Below are positions 63,404-64,000 of a stretch of 64,000 nucleotides of DNA, in pieces; the first letter of the stretch is position 1, and each line of letters starts with the position of its first letter. Location: NCBI RefSeq assembly GCF_001431295.2, contig NZ_LKAJ02000001.1:310001-374000 (forward strand), written 5' to 3'. A model generated the notes under the pieces. It ran no database searches. It was not told where the DNA came from and saw nothing but the letters and a program-made list of their open reading frames with translations. The DNA comes from Candidatus Berkiella aquae. Its GTDB lineage: Bacteria > Pseudomonadota > Gammaproteobacteria > Berkiellales > Berkiellaceae. The position numbers and the translations under genes were made by a program.

Positions 63404-64000
63404 ACCTCGAATTAAAGCATTAACCGCTGCAATATCTTCAGCGGTTAATATGCCCGCTGCTTGCTTAAGTTTTAAACCTTGAAACAAATAGTTGTAACGT
63501 GCTTTCGCATGGGTTCGTTCGGCATTCAGTAAATTAGATTCAGCATCTAATACATCGACCATGGTACGGGTGCCCACTTCATAGGCAGCAAGCGTTGCTT
63601 GTAGGGCACTTTTACTCGACACAACAGTTTGGGCGAGGGCCTGTACTTCACTGATAGTCGTGAGTACACCGCGGTAGGCCTGACGAGTTGCGCTATCGGT
63701 AGAACGTTTTTGTATTTCAAGCCGTTCTTTGGCCTCACAATACCGAGCCGTTGCTTCCTGAGTACGAGAATAAACACCACCACCTGAAAAAAGTGGCACA
63801 GAAACGTTAAGGGCTAAGACTCGATTATAAACCAATTGATCAAAAGGAAACGGTGGAGCTCCCTTTGAACGTTGCAGTTGGCCTGTTAAGTCAAATTTAG
63901 GATAGTGCCCAGCCACTTGAGTGCCAATCACCGCTTTGGCTTGCAAGGTTGTTTCCATTGCCGCAATGATATCAGGATTGCTGTGCTCGGCTGTTTCTAC
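63380..64000 (-). CDS. TolC-type outer-membrane efflux protein, C-terminal part
   Basis: The last 206 residues of a TolC-family protein; the 5' part lies past the window end, as the frame stays open through 64000. 'PKFDLTGQLQR', 'LALNVSVPLFSGGGVYSRTQEA', 'TLAAYEVGTRTMVDVLDAESNL' and 'ARYNYLFQGLKLKQAAGIL' are all TolC features. The barrel-tunnel trimer serves drug efflux and type I secretion. Partner inner-membrane genes are not visible. Confidence 0.93.
   Translation of the reverse strand, partial: VETAEHSNPDIIAAMETTLQAKAVIGTQVAGHYPKFDLTGQLQRSKGAPPFPFDQLVYNRVLALNVSVPLFSGGGVYSRTQEATARYCEAKERLEIQKRSTDSATRQAYRGVLTTISEVQALAQTVVSSKSALQATLAAYEVGTRTMVDVLDAESNLLNAERTHAKARYNYLFQGLKLKQAAGILTAEDIAAVNALIRGLERSSAR

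Noticed and set aside
1-64000. CRISPR arrays, tRNA or rRNA genes, riboswitches, prophage genes
   Set aside because: Scanned by eye for spaced direct repeats, tRNA-like cloverleafs, conserved rRNA stretches and phage structural genes; none recognised. Small RNAs could be missed without computation.

Overview
The window looks like the chromosome of a host-associated gammaproteobacterium, most likely of the order Legionellales (Legionella, Coxiella or 'Candidatus Berkiella' relatives). This is inferred from the AT-rich coding, the housekeeping gene orders (lptD-surA-pdxA-rsmA; waaF-waaC near hldE-hldD; amgK-murU divergent from lptD), and an unusual number of eukaryote-like proteins: three ankyrin-type proteins, an OTU-like cysteine protease with a nuclear-localisation-like tail, and a RAP-like coiled-coil protein. 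No rRNA, tRNA, CRISPR array, phage or plasmid gene was recognised. The organism assignment was not tested by any search.

Bases 1-15,000 are accessory. They hold a large ankyrin protein, a lysine-rich coil protein, a DUF885 peptidase with YceI and an orphan bufferin-like (DUF2282) peptide, the OTU-like protease, two peptides with double-glycine-type leaders, MsrB-MsrA, a YqhA-like membrane protein, a LuxR-type regulator, a small Cys-rich lipoprotein and MscL.

Bases 15,000-31,500 are mostly housekeeping: ABC-F ATPase, a DAACS-type symporter, an L,D-transpeptidase, the envelope operon lptD-surA-pdxA-rsmA (minus strand), divergent amgK-murU-djlA (peptidoglycan recycling and a co-chaperone), a degenerate IolC-like/DUF2090 fusion, a TetR regulator divergent from a PagL-like lipid A deacylase, and rpe. 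A 229-bp element with 23-bp perfect terminal inverted repeats abuts rpe and supplies its stop codon.

Bases 31,500-52,100 carry a fused E1 alpha/beta 2-oxoacid dehydrogenase with a glutaryl-CoA-dehydrogenase-like enzyme, a DegS/AlgW-type protease, speD and pilU. A long plus-strand run follows: SPFH protein, NfeD, glnE, ilvE, a zinc-finger protein, then LPS inner-core genes (waaF, waaC, O-antigen ligase-like, GT2, sugar kinase-like, hldE, hldD).

Bases 52,100-64,000 return to accessory content: a HicB-like orphan, a RES-Xre toxin-antitoxin pair with overlapping palindromes upstream, a small ankyrin protein, a beta-barrel protein, a polysaccharide deacetylase, a GT2 and waaA (Kdo transferase), then the RAP-like coiled-coil protein, a Pmp-like beta-helix protein, a degenerate ankyrin protein with an arginine-rich tail, and the 3' part of a TolC-type gene that runs off the window. 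Envelope building (LPS, lipid A trimming, peptidoglycan recycling) and probable host-directed proteins dominate the region.
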